A DNA stretch of 64,000 bases from Fibrobacterota bacterium (GTDB taxonomy: Bacteria > Fibrobacterota > Fibrobacteria > UBA11236), in the NCBI GenBank assembly GCA_023249635.1, contig JAHFCH010000005.1, positions 17,684 to 81,683 on the forward strand, in the 5' to 3' direction. This document shows positions 1 through 8,225 of the stretch, piece by piece; the first letter of the stretch is position 1, and every line of letters begins with the position of its first letter. The notes under the pieces are model-generated. The model made no database searches and had not been told where the DNA came from. It worked only from the letters and a program-made list of their open reading frames with translations. The translations under genes and the position numbers were made by a program.

Positions 1-360
1 CAGCACTCCGCGGCCCGCGCTATCGCTGATTTCCACGAAGTATTCCCCGCGCTTCACCGAATCCATGCGGAAGGCGCCGGCCGCGTCGGTGCGCACGTTG
101 CGTATGCTCGCGGTCATCCCCGCGGTTTCCGAGCCGCCCCCGATGGCGGCGGTATCCGAGAGGAAATGCTTGGGGCGCAGACGCACCAAAGCGTTGGCGG
201 CGGCGCTGCCATCGGGATTGGTCACGGTACCCACCAGGGCCACGGCTTCGGAGCCGCCCCCGCCGCCGGCCACCTCGGTGGGACGGTTGGAGCAATGCCA
301 AAGGCAGGCAAGGGCGAGGCCGACGGCGAGAGCGCGGAACATGGAGAGCACGTCACGCAT
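1..360 (-). CDS. Exported lipoprotein with carboxypeptidase-regulatory-like domain, partner of TIGR02147 regulator (3' end off window)
   Basis: Reading down from 360, the protein begins MRDVLSMFRALAVGLALACL and has a lipobox-type Cys in LWHCS near residue 23, so it should be a lipid-anchored envelope protein. A Gly-rich linker follows, then a beta-rich segment (VALVGTVTNPDGSAAANALV ... DAAGAFRMDSVKRGEYFVEI) with the cadence of a carboxypeptidase-regulatory-like or transthyretin-like fold. The gene is open at the left edge after 120 codons. Its ATG overlaps the end of the upstream TIGR02147 gene by 8 bp, which implies translational coupling. The N-terminal module is visibly similar to that of the lipoprotein at 22994-24712, including paired GSE(A/T) motifs. 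Function unknown. Confidence 0.8.
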   Translation of the reverse strand, partial: MRDVLSMFRALAVGLALACLWHCSNRPTEVAGGGGGSEAVALVGTVTNPDGSAAANALVRLRPKHFLSDTAAIGGGSETAGMTASIRNVRTDAAGAFRMDSVKRGEYFVEISDSAGRGVL

Positions 361-1192
361 GGGCGCCTCCCTCTTCGGGTTTCTTGGAGACGGGAAAAAT
401 CTGGAAGTTGACTTGGATGACGCGCTTCGGGTCCGGGCAATTGCGCGCCAGCTCAAGCAGCTCGCGGCGGAAATTCTTGATCTTCTCCTCTACCATGGCA
501 TAGCCGTCCTCGGGCAGACTCAACGTAAGCGCCGAGAGGCTGCGCTCGTCGCGGGGAAGCTTGTCCAAGGCCACTTTTGCCAAGTCCAGGGTCTCGATGA
601 TGAACTGGTTCACGGCCAGCGAACGGGTATCGTAGCCCGAAGTGATGACCGGATCGGATTTCTCGTAGGCGCCCGTCTCGTTGCGGCGGATAAGGCCCAG
701 TTCCTCCAGGAGCTTGATGGCCTTTTGCGCCTCGGCGGTGGAGATGGCCGGCTCCAGCATGCGCGAGAGTTCGCGGTAATCGTCCTTGAAGGGATGGAAC
801 GCCAGCACTTCGCGGATGACGCTGTAGTACCACTTCTCGTAGAACGCGTATTGCGTCGAGTCCACCTGCTTCAGGTTCGACTTGGGGAACGCGATGATGC
901 GTTCGAAGTAGCGCTTCTTTTCCGTGTGCCCTTTGCTCTGGCTGAACAGCACCAACAATTCGAAATAGTCCGCTTCATCCTTCTTAAGCGCCAAGAAGCG
1001 GACGAAGGACGCCACGGTATGCGGCGACATGTTGGTTTTGCCTTGCAGGATCTGGGCGAAGGTCCCTGTGGACTTGAACCCGATGGCCTGCGAGATATAG
1101 CGATGGGTGAACGCTTTCAGCGCCGCCCGTCTTGCTTCGTAATAATCACGGAGGTACTTGCGGTAGTCCGTATACTGGAAAAGGTCGACCAT
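353..1192 (-). CDS. TIGR02147 family protein (copy 1), putative HTH regulator
   Basis: A 279-aa protein of the family first described as a Fibrobacter paralogous family (TIGR02147, with a DUF4423-type C-terminus). The family start signature MVDLFQYTDYRKYLRDYYEA fixes the ATG at 1192 rather than further upstream. Residues about 30-70 (HRYISQAIGFKSTGTFAQIL) resemble an XRE-type helix-turn-helix. The C-terminus has the conserved VIQVNFQIFPVSK strand shared with the copies at 24709, 60632 and 62645. No membrane segment is visible, so it is presumably cytoplasmic. The stop codon lies inside the start of the downstream lipoprotein gene. DNA binding is inferred from the HTH-like region; the true function is unknown. 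Confidence 0.88.
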   Translation of the reverse strand: MVDLFQYTDYRKYLRDYYEARRAALKAFTHRYISQAIGFKSTGTFAQILQGKTNMSPHTVASFVRFLALKKDEADYFELLVLFSQSKGHTEKKRYFERIIAFPKSNLKQVDSTQYAFYEKWYYSVIREVLAFHPFKDDYRELSRMLEPAISTAEAQKAIKLLEELGLIRRNETGAYEKSDPVITSGYDTRSLAVNQFIIETLDLAKVALDKLPRDERSLSALTLSLPEDGYAMVEEKIKNFRRELLELARNCPDPKRVIQVNFQIFPVSKKPEEGGAHA

Positions 1193-1527
1193 GTTGATTT
1201 TGGATAAATATACGGAAAATACCCCGCTTCGCATGGTATATTCTGCTTCGTGAAATTCGCGCAAAACCCAAACCTCCAAAATCGCGTCACTACACGGGGC
1301 GGATTTCCTTGGCTTGGGCCGATCCGACGAATATTTATCCCTGTAGTTACCCTGCGAGGATAAGGCGTGTCCATAGCCCGAATACGTGAAACGCATTTGA
1401 GAAAACACAAAAGGCAGCATGTTCTTTACCTGCCCAAAGAGCGTTTGGGAAGCCCTGGGGGATTGTTCTATGTTTAGGCTTTCCTCCCGGCGGGCCGGAT
1501 CCACGGGTCGCCAACGACAATAGTGTT
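1193..1527. other. Divergent intergenic region
   Basis: 335 bp between the minus-strand TIGR02147 gene and the plus-strand ATPase gene, so it should hold promoters for both. The central part is AT-richer than the flanking genes. It contains the motif ACTACACGG at 1289-1297, which also lies upstream of the second TIGR02147 gene. I see no RNA gene or convincing hairpin. Confidence 0.5.
1289..1297 (-). promoter_or_regulatory. CCGTGTAGT motif upstream of TIGR02147 copy 1
   Basis: On the coding strand the 9-mer CCGTGTAGT lies about 97 nt upstream of the regulator start. The same 9-mer, in the same orientation, lies about 78 nt upstream of TIGR02147 copy 2, where it is half of a palindrome. It may be a shared operator or promoter element. 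This is inference from two instances. Confidence 0.3.
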
Positions 1528-3702
1528 ATGACGCCGACCTTGACCCACACCGCACCTGAAGCAGGATCTGTCTTGGAAAACCAGTCTCCATTGAAGACCA
1601 CGTTGCTCGCGTACCGAAAAGAGTCGTTGCAACAATTCGCGCAGCTGTTGAAAAGCGCGGACGTGGGCCAATTCCTGCAATTGTTCGCCGGCAATTTCGG
1701 ACATGCCGACAAGCTGCAATGCGAGATGGCGCTGGCGGTTTTCAGCCCCGGCGACTCCCTGGAAAACTTCATCCATGATGTCGCGACCCTGAAGCTCATC
1801 GCCAAGGTCCCCTGCCTATTGGCCGTCGTCAACGAAGGCGGCATGAACCAGGTGGCCGAGGCCAAGGCCGAGCTTGCGGCCGACGATATCCTCTACCTGC
1901 CCCTGCCGCCCCAGGAACTGGGCAAGATCCTTAAAACCTACGTCGCCAGCCTGCGCATCGAGTATAAGAAGAAGTCCCAACGGCTGGACTTCTCCAAGAA
2001 GGCCCAGGCCTTGGGCGCCATTCTGGTCGAGAACGGCATCATTTCCTCGGTGCAGCTCAAGAAGGCACTGGATTTCCAGAAGGAGACCACCAACCTGCGC
2101 TTGGGCGATGCGCTGGTCTCCTTGGGCTTCATCGACGAATTCCAGAAGACCCACTTCCTGGCCAGCCAGTTGGGCGTGCCCGTGGCGACCCCGAAGCAAT
2201 TCGCCTCCGCCGATCTCAACGTGGTGGCGCTGATCCCGGAACGGGTGGCTCGCGAATACCATTGCATCGCCCTGGAGAAGAACGAAGACGAGTTGATCGT
2301 GGCCATGTTGGATACCTCCAACCTGCGGCTGCTCGACAATCTGCGCGACCAGACCGACCTGCGTATCAATCCCATCCTGGGCACGCTGGAAGACATCACC
2401 GTTTCCATCGAGCGGTATTACCGCGACATCGCTTCGCACCGCAGCGCTTCCGATCTGATGGCCGACCTCGCGACCGAGGTGCAGTACATCAAGAAGGTCG
2501 AAGAGGAGATGGGCGTCGAGGAGGCCGCCAGCGCGGGGGCCGAGCTCGGCATCATCAAGCTGGTGAACATGCTCATCGCCAACGCGGTGCGCGACCGCGC
2601 CAGCGATATCCATATCGAGCCCATGGAAAAGGAATTGTCGGTGCGCTACCGTATCGACGGCGAGCTGCGCCGCGTGATGTCGCCGCCGCGCCATTCCCAT
2701 CAGGCCATCATCACCCGTATCAAGATCCTTTCCGACCTTAACATCGCCGAGCGCCGCCTGCCCCAGGACGGGCGCATGGTGGTCAAGATCGGCCTCAAGG
2801 AAGTGGACGTACGCGTCTCGATACTGCCGACCATCTTCGGCGAGAAATGCGTGCTGCGTATCCTGGACAAGGAAGCCTACGAGAAGTCCATGTTCAGCCT
2901 GGGCTTCACCGAGCATGAGCTGGCCATCTTCAAGGAAAACATCGGCAAGCCCCACGGCATGTGCGTGGTGACCGGCCCCACCGGCTCGGGCAAATCCACC
3001 ACATTGTACTCAGCGCTGCAGCAAATAAAAGACGTGACTTCGAACATCATCACCGTCGAGGATCCCGTCGAGTACCACATGGAAGGCGTGACCCAGGTGC
3101 CCGTGAACGCGGCCATCGGCATGACCTTCGCGAACGCCCTGCGCTCCATCCTGCGCCAGGATCCGGATACCATCCTCATCGGCGAAATCCGCGATAACGA
3201 AACGGCCGACATCGCCGTCAAGATGGCCCTCACCGGCCACATGGTGTTCTCATCGCTGCACACCAACGACGCTTCCAGCGCCATCGCCCGCTTCGTCGAT
3301 ATCGGCATCCCGCCCCTGTTGCTGGCATCCTCGCTCAACCTGGTCATCGCCCAGCGCCTGGTCCGCAAAATCTGCCCGCGCTGCAAAGTGTCATATACGC
3401 CGCCCCAGGAGATGATCGATCAGCTCGGCCTGCAATCCATGGGCCCGGATATCAAGTTCCACATGGGCGAAGGCTGCGTGACCTGCAACGGCGTGGGCTA
3501 CTCGGGCCGTATCGGCATCTTCGAGATGCTGAACGCTTCGCGCGAGATCAAGAAGCTTATCCTCAAGAACGCCTCCACCATGGAAATCCAGGACTGCGCC
3601 GAGAAGGAAGGCATGAAGACCTTGCGCCAGGCCGGCATCGAACTGGTGATCAAGGGCGATACCACCATCGAGCAAATCCTCGCGGCGACCACGGAGATCT
3701 GA
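1528..3702 (+). CDS. PilB/GspE-type secretion/pilus ATPase with N-terminal pseudo-receiver domain
   Basis: A 724-aa hexameric ATPase of the type II secretion/type IV pilus class, acting on the cytoplasmic face of the inner membrane. Residues about 22-140 look like a response-regulator receiver fold ending in ADDILYLPLPPQELGKILK, but the expected phospho-acceptor Asp is absent (ALAVFSPGD), so it is probably a pseudo-receiver. An MshEN domain follows (about 160-290). The ATPase core has Walker A GPTGSGKST (about 482), the Asp box ITVEDPVEYHMEGVTQ, Walker B ILIGEIRD, the His box HTNDA, and a CPRC...CVTC zinc site. ATG 1528 has no obvious Shine-Dalgarno. The next gene starts 7 bp later. Whether it serves a pilus or a secretion system is not decided here. 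Confidence 0.9.
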   Translation: MTPTLTHTAPEAGSVLENQSPLKTTLLAYRKESLQQFAQLLKSADVGQFLQLFAGNFGHADKLQCEMALAVFSPGDSLENFIHDVATLKLIAKVPCLLAVVNEGGMNQVAEAKAELAADDILYLPLPPQELGKILKTYVASLRIEYKKKSQRLDFSKKAQALGAILVENGIISSVQLKKALDFQKETTNLRLGDALVSLGFIDEFQKTHFLASQLGVPVATPKQFASADLNVVALIPERVAREYHCIALEKNEDELIVAMLDTSNLRLLDNLRDQTDLRINPILGTLEDITVSIERYYRDIASHRSASDLMADLATEVQYIKKVEEEMGVEEAASAGAELGIIKLVNMLIANAVRDRASDIHIEPMEKELSVRYRIDGELRRVMSPPRHSHQAIITRIKILSDLNIAERRLPQDGRMVVKIGLKEVDVRVSILPTIFGEKCVLRILDKEAYEKSMFSLGFTEHELAIFKENIGKPHGMCVVTGPTGSGKSTTLYSALQQIKDVTSNIITVEDPVEYHMEGVTQVPVNAAIGMTFANALRSILRQDPDTILIGEIRDNETADIAVKMALTGHMVFSSLHTNDASSAIARFVDIGIPPLLLASSLNLVIAQRLVRKICPRCKVSYTPPQEMIDQLGLQSMGPDIKFHMGEGCVTCNGVGYSGRIGIFEMLNASREIKKLILKNASTMEIQDCAEKEGMKTLRQAGIELVIKGDTTIEQILAATTEI

Positions 3703-3709
3703 GGGAGCC

Positions 3710-5581
3710 ATGGGAGATACGCGCTTCGGCAAACCCGCGGAGGAGAACCTGGACTGGGACAACCTCGACCGTCCCGTTCCCATGGATCTTATCGATCCGG
3801 AATTCCCCGCCCATGCCCCCTTCCTCGAATCGCGTCCCGGCGCCGCTTCGGAAATCCTCCCCCGCGAAGAATCCGAAGCCCTCGCCCGCGAAGCGGATGG
3901 GACGGAAGAAGCCCCCGCCGATCGCACCATCGAGATGACCCAGGGCAGATTGCCCACTTCCCAGTCGGAAGGCACCCTTGAGATGCCCGCCCGCGGTGCG
4001 CCTTCCATGCCGCCTCCCGGCGCCACCCTCTTCGGCGGCACCGACGCGCTGCAAGACGATTTCGCCCGCATCCGCGCCAAGATGGACGCCGAGGCTGCCG
4101 AGGACAAGCTCAAGAAGGCCGAGACCGAAAAGGAAGAGGCGTCCCAGCGTGAACGCCTGGAACAGTGGATGGCCAATGCCCGCGCCCGTTTGCTCAAAGC
4201 CGACGCCGATCTCACCGGCCCATCGGGCCGCATCCGCATCCGCAAGGAAAGCTCCCCCAGCCTCTACCGCTTGGCGGAGATGCAGAAGACCATTTATAGC
4301 GATGGCGAGGCCACCCAGGCGGACGGTGCGAAACCGGTTCCCCCGAAGCCGGCGCCTCCGCTCGATCCCATGGCCACCATCTCGGTGCCCACGGAGCAAT
4401 TCCTGACTTTGGACGCGCCCGCGCAACCGACGATGCGGGAACAAGCCCTGGCCAAGCAGGCCGCGCAGCAGGCGGCCCAGGTGGCTGCCGTGCAGCAGGC
4501 CGCGACCCGGCACGCCGAAGAGCAGAAGGCCCAGGCGGAACAGGTGCTGGCCGCCCGCGCCGTCGCCGCCCAGGCCAAGCAGAACCTGACCGCATTCACC
4601 CCCATGACCCGCGAAGAGGCGCTCACCCGCAAGGTAGCCAAGCTGCGCAAGGTCGCCGGCGGCAGCGACAACACCCTGATGGTGGCCGCCCCCATGGGCG
4701 AAGGGGATGATCGTTCCGCCTTGAATTTCGCCGTCGCGGCCGTGGTCGTGATTGCCATCCTGGTCCTGGGCCTGGGGCTGTTCGCCGCCACCCAGGCAGG
4801 GCTTTTCGACGGCCTCGAGAATCGCATCCCTTTCCTCAAGCCCAAAATCGCCGCCGTGGTTCCGGCCGTGCAGAATCCGCAGCCTCCCGCCGCTCCCTCC
4901 CCTGCTCCGGTTGCGCAGCCCGCACAGCTCGTACAGCCTAAGGCTGCCGCCGTCGCGCCCTCGCCATCCCGCGAAATCCCGCCGGCAAATCAGCCCGCCC
5001 CAACCACCGGCCGTCCCGCCAACTACGCGGAGATTCCCCCGGGAAACCAGCCGACGGCGGCGGAACTCCGTAACCTGGCGGCTACCCAGGCCGTCCGCCC
5101 CGCCCCCAAGCCGCCCACGCCCGCCGCCGTTAAGACGCCGACGCCGCGCGCACCCAAGCCCGAGCCGGTGCGGGCCGCCAAGGTAAAGAAGCCCGCGCCC
5201 GCCGCCGTAGCCGCTGCCGCCGACGATGACGGCGAAATCCCCGCCTATGCCAAACCGCGCGCCAAGGCCTCCAACCTTGGCGAAATCATCCTGCGCGCCT
5301 CGGTGCAGGCCGCCAGCAACATCGACAAGGACAATCTGCTGGAGCTTTACAACCGCTACGCCCTGGGCTTCCCGGGACTTTCCGGCGAAGTCGTCATCGG
5401 CCTGACCGTCGATCCGGGCGGCCGCATCCTGGAAGGATCCATCGTAAGCAGCACCACGGGCGTGGACGCGTTCGATCAAGAGCTATTGCGCAAGGTGCTG
5501 GACTGGCGCCTGCGTTCCTTCCCGGACTCCCGTCCGAAGTTCATCTCCGTTCCGTTTCTGTTCCCCTTACAAGGGCACTAA
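3710..5581 (+). CDS. Single-TM protein with AgmX/TonB-like C-terminal domain
   Basis: A 623-aa protein with a long acidic and Ala/Gln-rich cytoplasmic part (a likely coiled coil near residues 240-290), one membrane segment (LNFAVAAVVVIAILVLGLGL, about 343-362), a Pro/Ala-rich periplasmic linker, and a C-terminal domain of about 100 residues (GLSGEVVIGLTVDPGGRILE ... LRKVLDWRL). That domain matches the TonB-like tail of myxobacterial AgmX/PglI-type gliding proteins. Shine-Dalgarno GGGAG precedes ATG 3710. Immediate linkage to the ATPase suggests one envelope machine, possibly motility or secretion. Energy transduction to the outer membrane is an inference from the TonB-like tail. Confidence 0.8.
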   Translation: MGDTRFGKPAEENLDWDNLDRPVPMDLIDPEFPAHAPFLESRPGAASEILPREESEALAREADGTEEAPADRTIEMTQGRLPTSQSEGTLEMPARGAPSMPPPGATLFGGTDALQDDFARIRAKMDAEAAEDKLKKAETEKEEASQRERLEQWMANARARLLKADADLTGPSGRIRIRKESSPSLYRLAEMQKTIYSDGEATQADGAKPVPPKPAPPLDPMATISVPTEQFLTLDAPAQPTMREQALAKQAAQQAAQVAAVQQAATRHAEEQKAQAEQVLAARAVAAQAKQNLTAFTPMTREEALTRKVAKLRKVAGGSDNTLMVAAPMGEGDDRSALNFAVAAVVVIAILVLGLGLFAATQAGLFDGLENRIPFLKPKIAAVVPAVQNPQPPAAPSPAPVAQPAQLVQPKAAAVAPSPSREIPPANQPAPTTGRPANYAEIPPGNQPTAAELRNLAATQAVRPAPKPPTPAAVKTPTPRAPKPEPVRAAKVKKPAPAAVAAAADDDGEIPAYAKPRAKASNLGEIILRASVQAASNIDKDNLLELYNRYALGFPGLSGEVVIGLTVDPGGRILEGSIVSSTTGVDAFDQELLRKVLDWRLRSFPDSRPKFISVPFLFPLQGH

Positions 5582-5615
5582 AATTCGCGCGCGTGGGGCG
5601 CCGGGAGGATTTTGG

Positions 5616-6101
5616 ATGACGTCATTCCGCCGTTACCTGTTGGCCTTATTGGCCCTATCAGCCCTGCTGGCGGGTTGCATGGGTTCCATGACCATGAAGA
5701 AACCCGAGCAGGGCATCACGGGCGCCTTTACCACCTATGGTCCGCCCGCCGCGCAGGAAGATTGCGGCCCCAAGGTGACCCAGGCGGAAAAGGATTCCTG
5801 CCGCCACGGCAACCAGCGCGTCATCGAAGAGCCATACCAGGGAACCCTCGGCATCCGCAACCTGGATACGCGCAAGCTGGTGGAACAGCCGTTGGATGCC
5901 CAGGGCAATTTCCGCACCGTGCTCGACCCGGGTGCCTACGAGATTTGCCTGAATGGGGAATGCAGCGATCCTATCGAGATCCGCATGGGGCGCTGGGCCA
6001 CCTATGGCCAACGCCTGCCGCGTCCCGCTTCGGAAATCCCGAAGCCCGGGGCCGGAGCCGCGCAGAAGCCGACCGGGGACACCGCGTCGACGGTGCGCTG
6101 A
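5616..6101 (+). CDS. Small lipoprotein
   Basis: A 161-aa protein with a clear lipoprotein signal (MTSFRRYLLALLALSALLAG followed by Cys21). GGGAGGA six bases before ATG 5616 supports the start over an overlapping TTG in another frame. The mature part carries four further Cys residues (EDCGPK, DSCRHG, EICLNGEC) that may form disulfides, and a short DAQGNFRTVLDPGAYEICL stretch typical of carboxypeptidase-regulatory-like beta folds. It follows the AgmX-like gene by about 34 bp and is probably co-transcribed, so it may be an outer-membrane accessory of the same machine. No specific function recognised. Confidence 0.8.
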   Translation: MTSFRRYLLALLALSALLAGCMGSMTMKKPEQGITGAFTTYGPPAAQEDCGPKVTQAEKDSCRHGNQRVIEEPYQGTLGIRNLDTRKLVEQPLDAQGNFRTVLDPGAYEICLNGECSDPIEIRMGRWATYGQRLPRPASEIPKPGAGAAQKPTGDTASTVR

Positions 6102-6138
6102 AGCCGGCTTCAGGTCAATTCCCGCATTTTTCTTGAAC

Positions 6139-6156
6139 TATACCCGATCAGGTATA
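6139..6156. promoter_or_regulatory. HipB operator O1
   Basis: The palindrome TATACCCGATCAGGTATA is the first of three copies ahead of hipB, and resembles the TATCC-N8-GGATA type of E. coli HipB sites. A TTGAAC hexamer lies just upstream at 6133-6138 and may be part of the promoter. Confidence 0.8.
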
Positions 6157-6178
6157 AATTCAATCCTTTTTTCATTCT

Positions 6179-6196
6179 TATACCCTTTCGGGTATA
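6179..6196. promoter_or_regulatory. HipB operator O2
   Basis: TATACCCTTTCGGGTATA, starting exactly 40 bp after O1. It has the same outer arms and a different central four bases, as expected for a dimeric repressor reading the arms. Confidence 0.8.
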
Positions 6197-6219
6197 AGAA
6201 ATGGTATTTTATAGGAAAT

Positions 6220-6237
6220 TATATCCGATCGGGTATA
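6220..6237. promoter_or_regulatory. HipB operator O3, abutting the hipB start
   Basis: TATATCCGATCGGGTATA, starting 41 bp after O2 and ending 2 bp before ATG 6240. Near-40-bp spacing puts all three sites on roughly the same helix face, which suits cooperative autorepression and DNA wrapping. Confidence 0.8.
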
Positions 6238-6239
6238 CC

Positions 6240-6458
6240 ATGCCTACCGCCCTCTCCAGATACGTAAAAGCACGCCGCGAACGCGCGAATTTGACCCAGG
6301 CCGATCTCGCGCTAAAGGCCGGAGTCGGGTTGCGGTTCATCCGTGATCTGGAACAAGGCAAGCAAACCTTACGGATGGATAAGGTAAACCAGGTGCTCGC
6401 GATGTTCGGACAGGAACTTGGCCCACAACGTTTGGAAACCGACGCGGAAGCGGGATAA
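6240..6458 (+). CDS. hipB: HipB-like antitoxin, XRE-family repressor
   Basis: A 72-aa DNA-binding protein whose residues about 7-58 form a classical XRE helix-turn-helix (RRERANLTQADLALKAGVGL, then RFIRDLEQGK). It should repress its own operon through the three palindromes just upstream. ATG 6240 is preferred; an in-frame ATG at 6201 would place the third operator inside the coding sequence and add a tail unlike the family. No strong ribosome site is visible before 6240. hipS follows after 3 bp. In known HipBST loci HipB alone is not the neutralising antitoxin, so its main role here is probably transcriptional control. Confidence 0.88.
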   Translation: MPTALSRYVKARRERANLTQADLALKAGVGLRFIRDLEQGKQTLRMDKVNQVLAMFGQELGPQRLETDAEAG

Positions 6459-6461
6459 CCC

Positions 6462-6788
6462 ATGGCATATCGTAGCGGCGAAGTACTCGTCGACGGAATT
6501 CCGGCCGGGCGTATCTCCGAAACGGAGAATGGTTACCTCTTTGCGTATGCTAAAGCATACCTGGCCGGGGAGGATGCGCAGGCCGTCAGTCTCACCTTTC
6601 CCTTGCGTGGCGATCCCTATGAATCGAAAGTCCTATTCCCATTCTTCGATGGCCTGATCCCCGAAGGGTGGCTTTTGGATATCGCTGAAAAGACATGGAA
6701 GTTGAATACACGGGATCGGATGGGTTTATTGCTCGCATGCTGCGAGGATTGCATCGGCAACGTAAGCATCAAAGGCGATAAGAAGTAA
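6462..6788 (+). CDS. hipS: HipS-like antitoxin (HipA N-terminal domain as a separate protein)
   Basis: A 108-aa protein matching only the N-terminal subdomain of HipA kinases (VLVDGIPAGRISETENGYLF ... VLFPFFDGLIPEGWLLDIAE), ending before any kinase motif. In the HipBST systems described in enteropathogenic E. coli, this stand-alone subdomain is the antitoxin that neutralises the short kinase HipT. The order B-S-T, the 3-bp gap to hipB and the one-base TAATG overlap with the next gene all match that arrangement. The gene is therefore a true separate gene and not the product of a frameshift in a hipA gene: the downstream protein starts with its own conserved Cys-rich N-terminus. Confidence 0.88.
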   Translation: MAYRSGEVLVDGIPAGRISETENGYLFAYAKAYLAGEDAQAVSLTFPLRGDPYESKVLFPFFDGLIPEGWLLDIAEKTWKLNTRDRMGLLLACCEDCIGNVSIKGDKK

Positions 6789-7747
6789 TGGGTCGCACGG
6801 CCGGACGTTGCCTTTACTGCCGCGAATCCTGGACCGGGGAAGGGGCCTTCCACGAGAGCTGCAGCGCCAAATTCTTCGGCCACCGGCATGCTCCAACGAT
6901 CGAGTATAAGCTTGACGACATGGAGAAGCTGGCTACCTCCGTACTCCGGTCCCATTCCACGGTTCCGGGAGTGCAGTCCAAGATTTCCCTGGATTTGGAG
7001 AAGTCGCCGGGTGAAGGAAAGGCCGGACGACTTACTTTGGTCGGCCTGTGGGGCCGATTCATCCTCAAGCCGCCATCGCGGAAATACCCCCGGCTTCCCG
7101 AACTTGAGGACGCGACCATGCATTTGGCCGCCGCGGCGGGATTGCCGGTCGTTCCCCACTGCCTGATACGGCTTGCCTCGGGGGAACTGGCGTACATTAC
7201 GCGGCGGATCGATCGAACGAAAACGGGCAAGCTGGCAATGGAGGATTTGTGCCAGGCCTCGGGGCGGCTTACGGAAGACAAGTATAAGGGATCGCTGGAA
7301 GCGACCGGTAGAACGATCCGATCCTTTTCCAGCCAACCGGGTTTGGACGCGATTCTCTTTTTCGATCTGGCGCTATTCTGTTTCATGACGGGCAATGCCG
7401 ACATGCACCTCAAGAATTTTTCCCTCTGGCGCCCGGAGGGCGGCGAAACACAACTGGCTCCCGCTTATGATCTGCTCGCGACCAAACTCGTCATCCCGAA
7501 AGACGAGGAAGAGACCGCCCTGACCTTGAATGGAAAGAAGAAAAACCTGCGTAGAAAGGATTTCGATGCCCTCGCGGCATCCTTGCGCTTACCGGATAAG
7601 GCCCGGGAGAATTCCTATACCCGTCTCATGGGAATGCGAAAAACCTGGGATGCGGATTTGGGGAAAAGCTTTCTGCCCGCACCGGTTCGGAAAAAATTCC
7701 AAACGTTGCTCGAGGAACGGATCGGCCGCCTCAAATCCAAGGGATGA
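6788..7747 (+). CDS. hipT: HipT-like serine/threonine kinase toxin
   Basis: A 319-aa HipA-fold kinase lacking the N-terminal subdomain supplied by HipS. An N-terminal Cys cluster (CLYCRESWTG, then ESCSAKFFG, residues 8-31) could bind metal. The Gly-rich loop is GVQSKIS (61-67), with two serines that could be autophosphorylation sites. Lys94 sits in FILKP. The catalytic motif is GNADMHLKN (Asp205, Asn210) and the metal-binding Asp228 is in APAYDLL, so the kinase looks intact. E. coli HipT phosphorylates tryptophanyl-tRNA synthetase; the target here is unknown. Its start overlaps the hipS stop. Confidence 0.88.
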   Translation: MGRTAGRCLYCRESWTGEGAFHESCSAKFFGHRHAPTIEYKLDDMEKLATSVLRSHSTVPGVQSKISLDLEKSPGEGKAGRLTLVGLWGRFILKPPSRKYPRLPELEDATMHLAAAAGLPVVPHCLIRLASGELAYITRRIDRTKTGKLAMEDLCQASGRLTEDKYKGSLEATGRTIRSFSSQPGLDAILFFDLALFCFMTGNADMHLKNFSLWRPEGGETQLAPAYDLLATKLVIPKDEEETALTLNGKKKNLRRKDFDALAASLRLPDKARENSYTRLMGMRKTWDADLGKSFLPAPVRKKFQTLLEERIGRLKSKG

Positions 7748-7756
7748 AGCAGAACC

Positions 7757-8029
7757 CTAGAACAGGCTCCTTACCAGCCAGCCCAGGAACAACAGGATGA
7801 GCACGGTGGAGACGGCGCCCGTCACCCACCGGTTCGGTCCCGCCTTCGGTTTGCGGAAGCCTTCCCGCTCCAATCCCGCCTCGTAATCGCCCTCTTCGGG
7901 CAAATCGATGCCGTCCATGTAGGTGTCATTGGACCAGCCGGTGCGATCGTCCGAACCGCAATGGCGGCAGGACTTGGCGTTGCGGTTGATGCGTTCCCCG
8001 CAATGCGGGCAGGCGACCCAGTCGGACAT
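7757..8029 (-). CDS. Zinc-ribbon, single-TM protein
   Basis: A 90-aa protein with an N-terminal zinc ribbon (CPHCGERINRNAKSCRHCG, residues 7-25), an acidic linker and one C-terminal membrane helix (VSTVLILLFLGWLVRSLF). The short CPHC/CRHC ribbon is common in small bacterial membrane proteins of unknown role. It is convergent with hipT, only 9 bp apart, with no terminator visible between them. Function unknown. Confidence 0.7.
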   Translation of the reverse strand: MSDWVACPHCGERINRNAKSCRHCGSDDRTGWSNDTYMDGIDLPEEGDYEAGLEREGFRKPKAGPNRWVTGAVSTVLILLFLGWLVRSLF

Positions 8030-8103
8030 GGGTTTAAGATAGGAAGAGGGGTCTGAGTGGAGGGCGGTGAGTTGGGAAATCGTGCGGGGTTGCGGCGGGA
8101 TAT

Positions 8104-8200
8104 CGTCGGGCGTCGGGCGTACGGGAGGAAGCGCCCCTGGGCGTAGGGCGTTAAGAAAATGCGCGCATTATTCTTAACGCCCTACGCCCTACGCCCGACG
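8104..8200. repeat. Hairpin made of heptamer repeats
   Basis: A perfect 19-bp inverted repeat, GGGCGTAGGGCGTTAAGAA at 8139-8157 and its complement at 8171-8189, with a 13-nt spacer that is itself nearly palindromic. The arms are built of 7-bp units (GGGCGTA, GGGCGTT). The same heptamer (CGGGCGT) is repeated at 8107-8120, and its complement ACGCCCGACG closes the element at 8191-8200. It could be a mobile palindromic repeat or a terminator; there is no T-run. Confidence 0.7.
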
Positions 8201-8225
8201 AACAGAGAAAAGACAGGGTTCGGTC

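Noticed and set aside
3650..5479. Long open frame on the minus strand opposite the AgmX-like gene
   Set aside because: It mirrors a GC-rich, Ala/Pro-rich coding region on the plus strand; the translated product is Gly/Arg/His-rich without domains. It is a shadow of the true gene.
6462..7747. A single hipA gene broken by a frameshift
   Set aside because: The second protein begins with its own conserved Cys-rich N-terminus and the two genes overlap as TAATG, the standard HipS/HipT arrangement.
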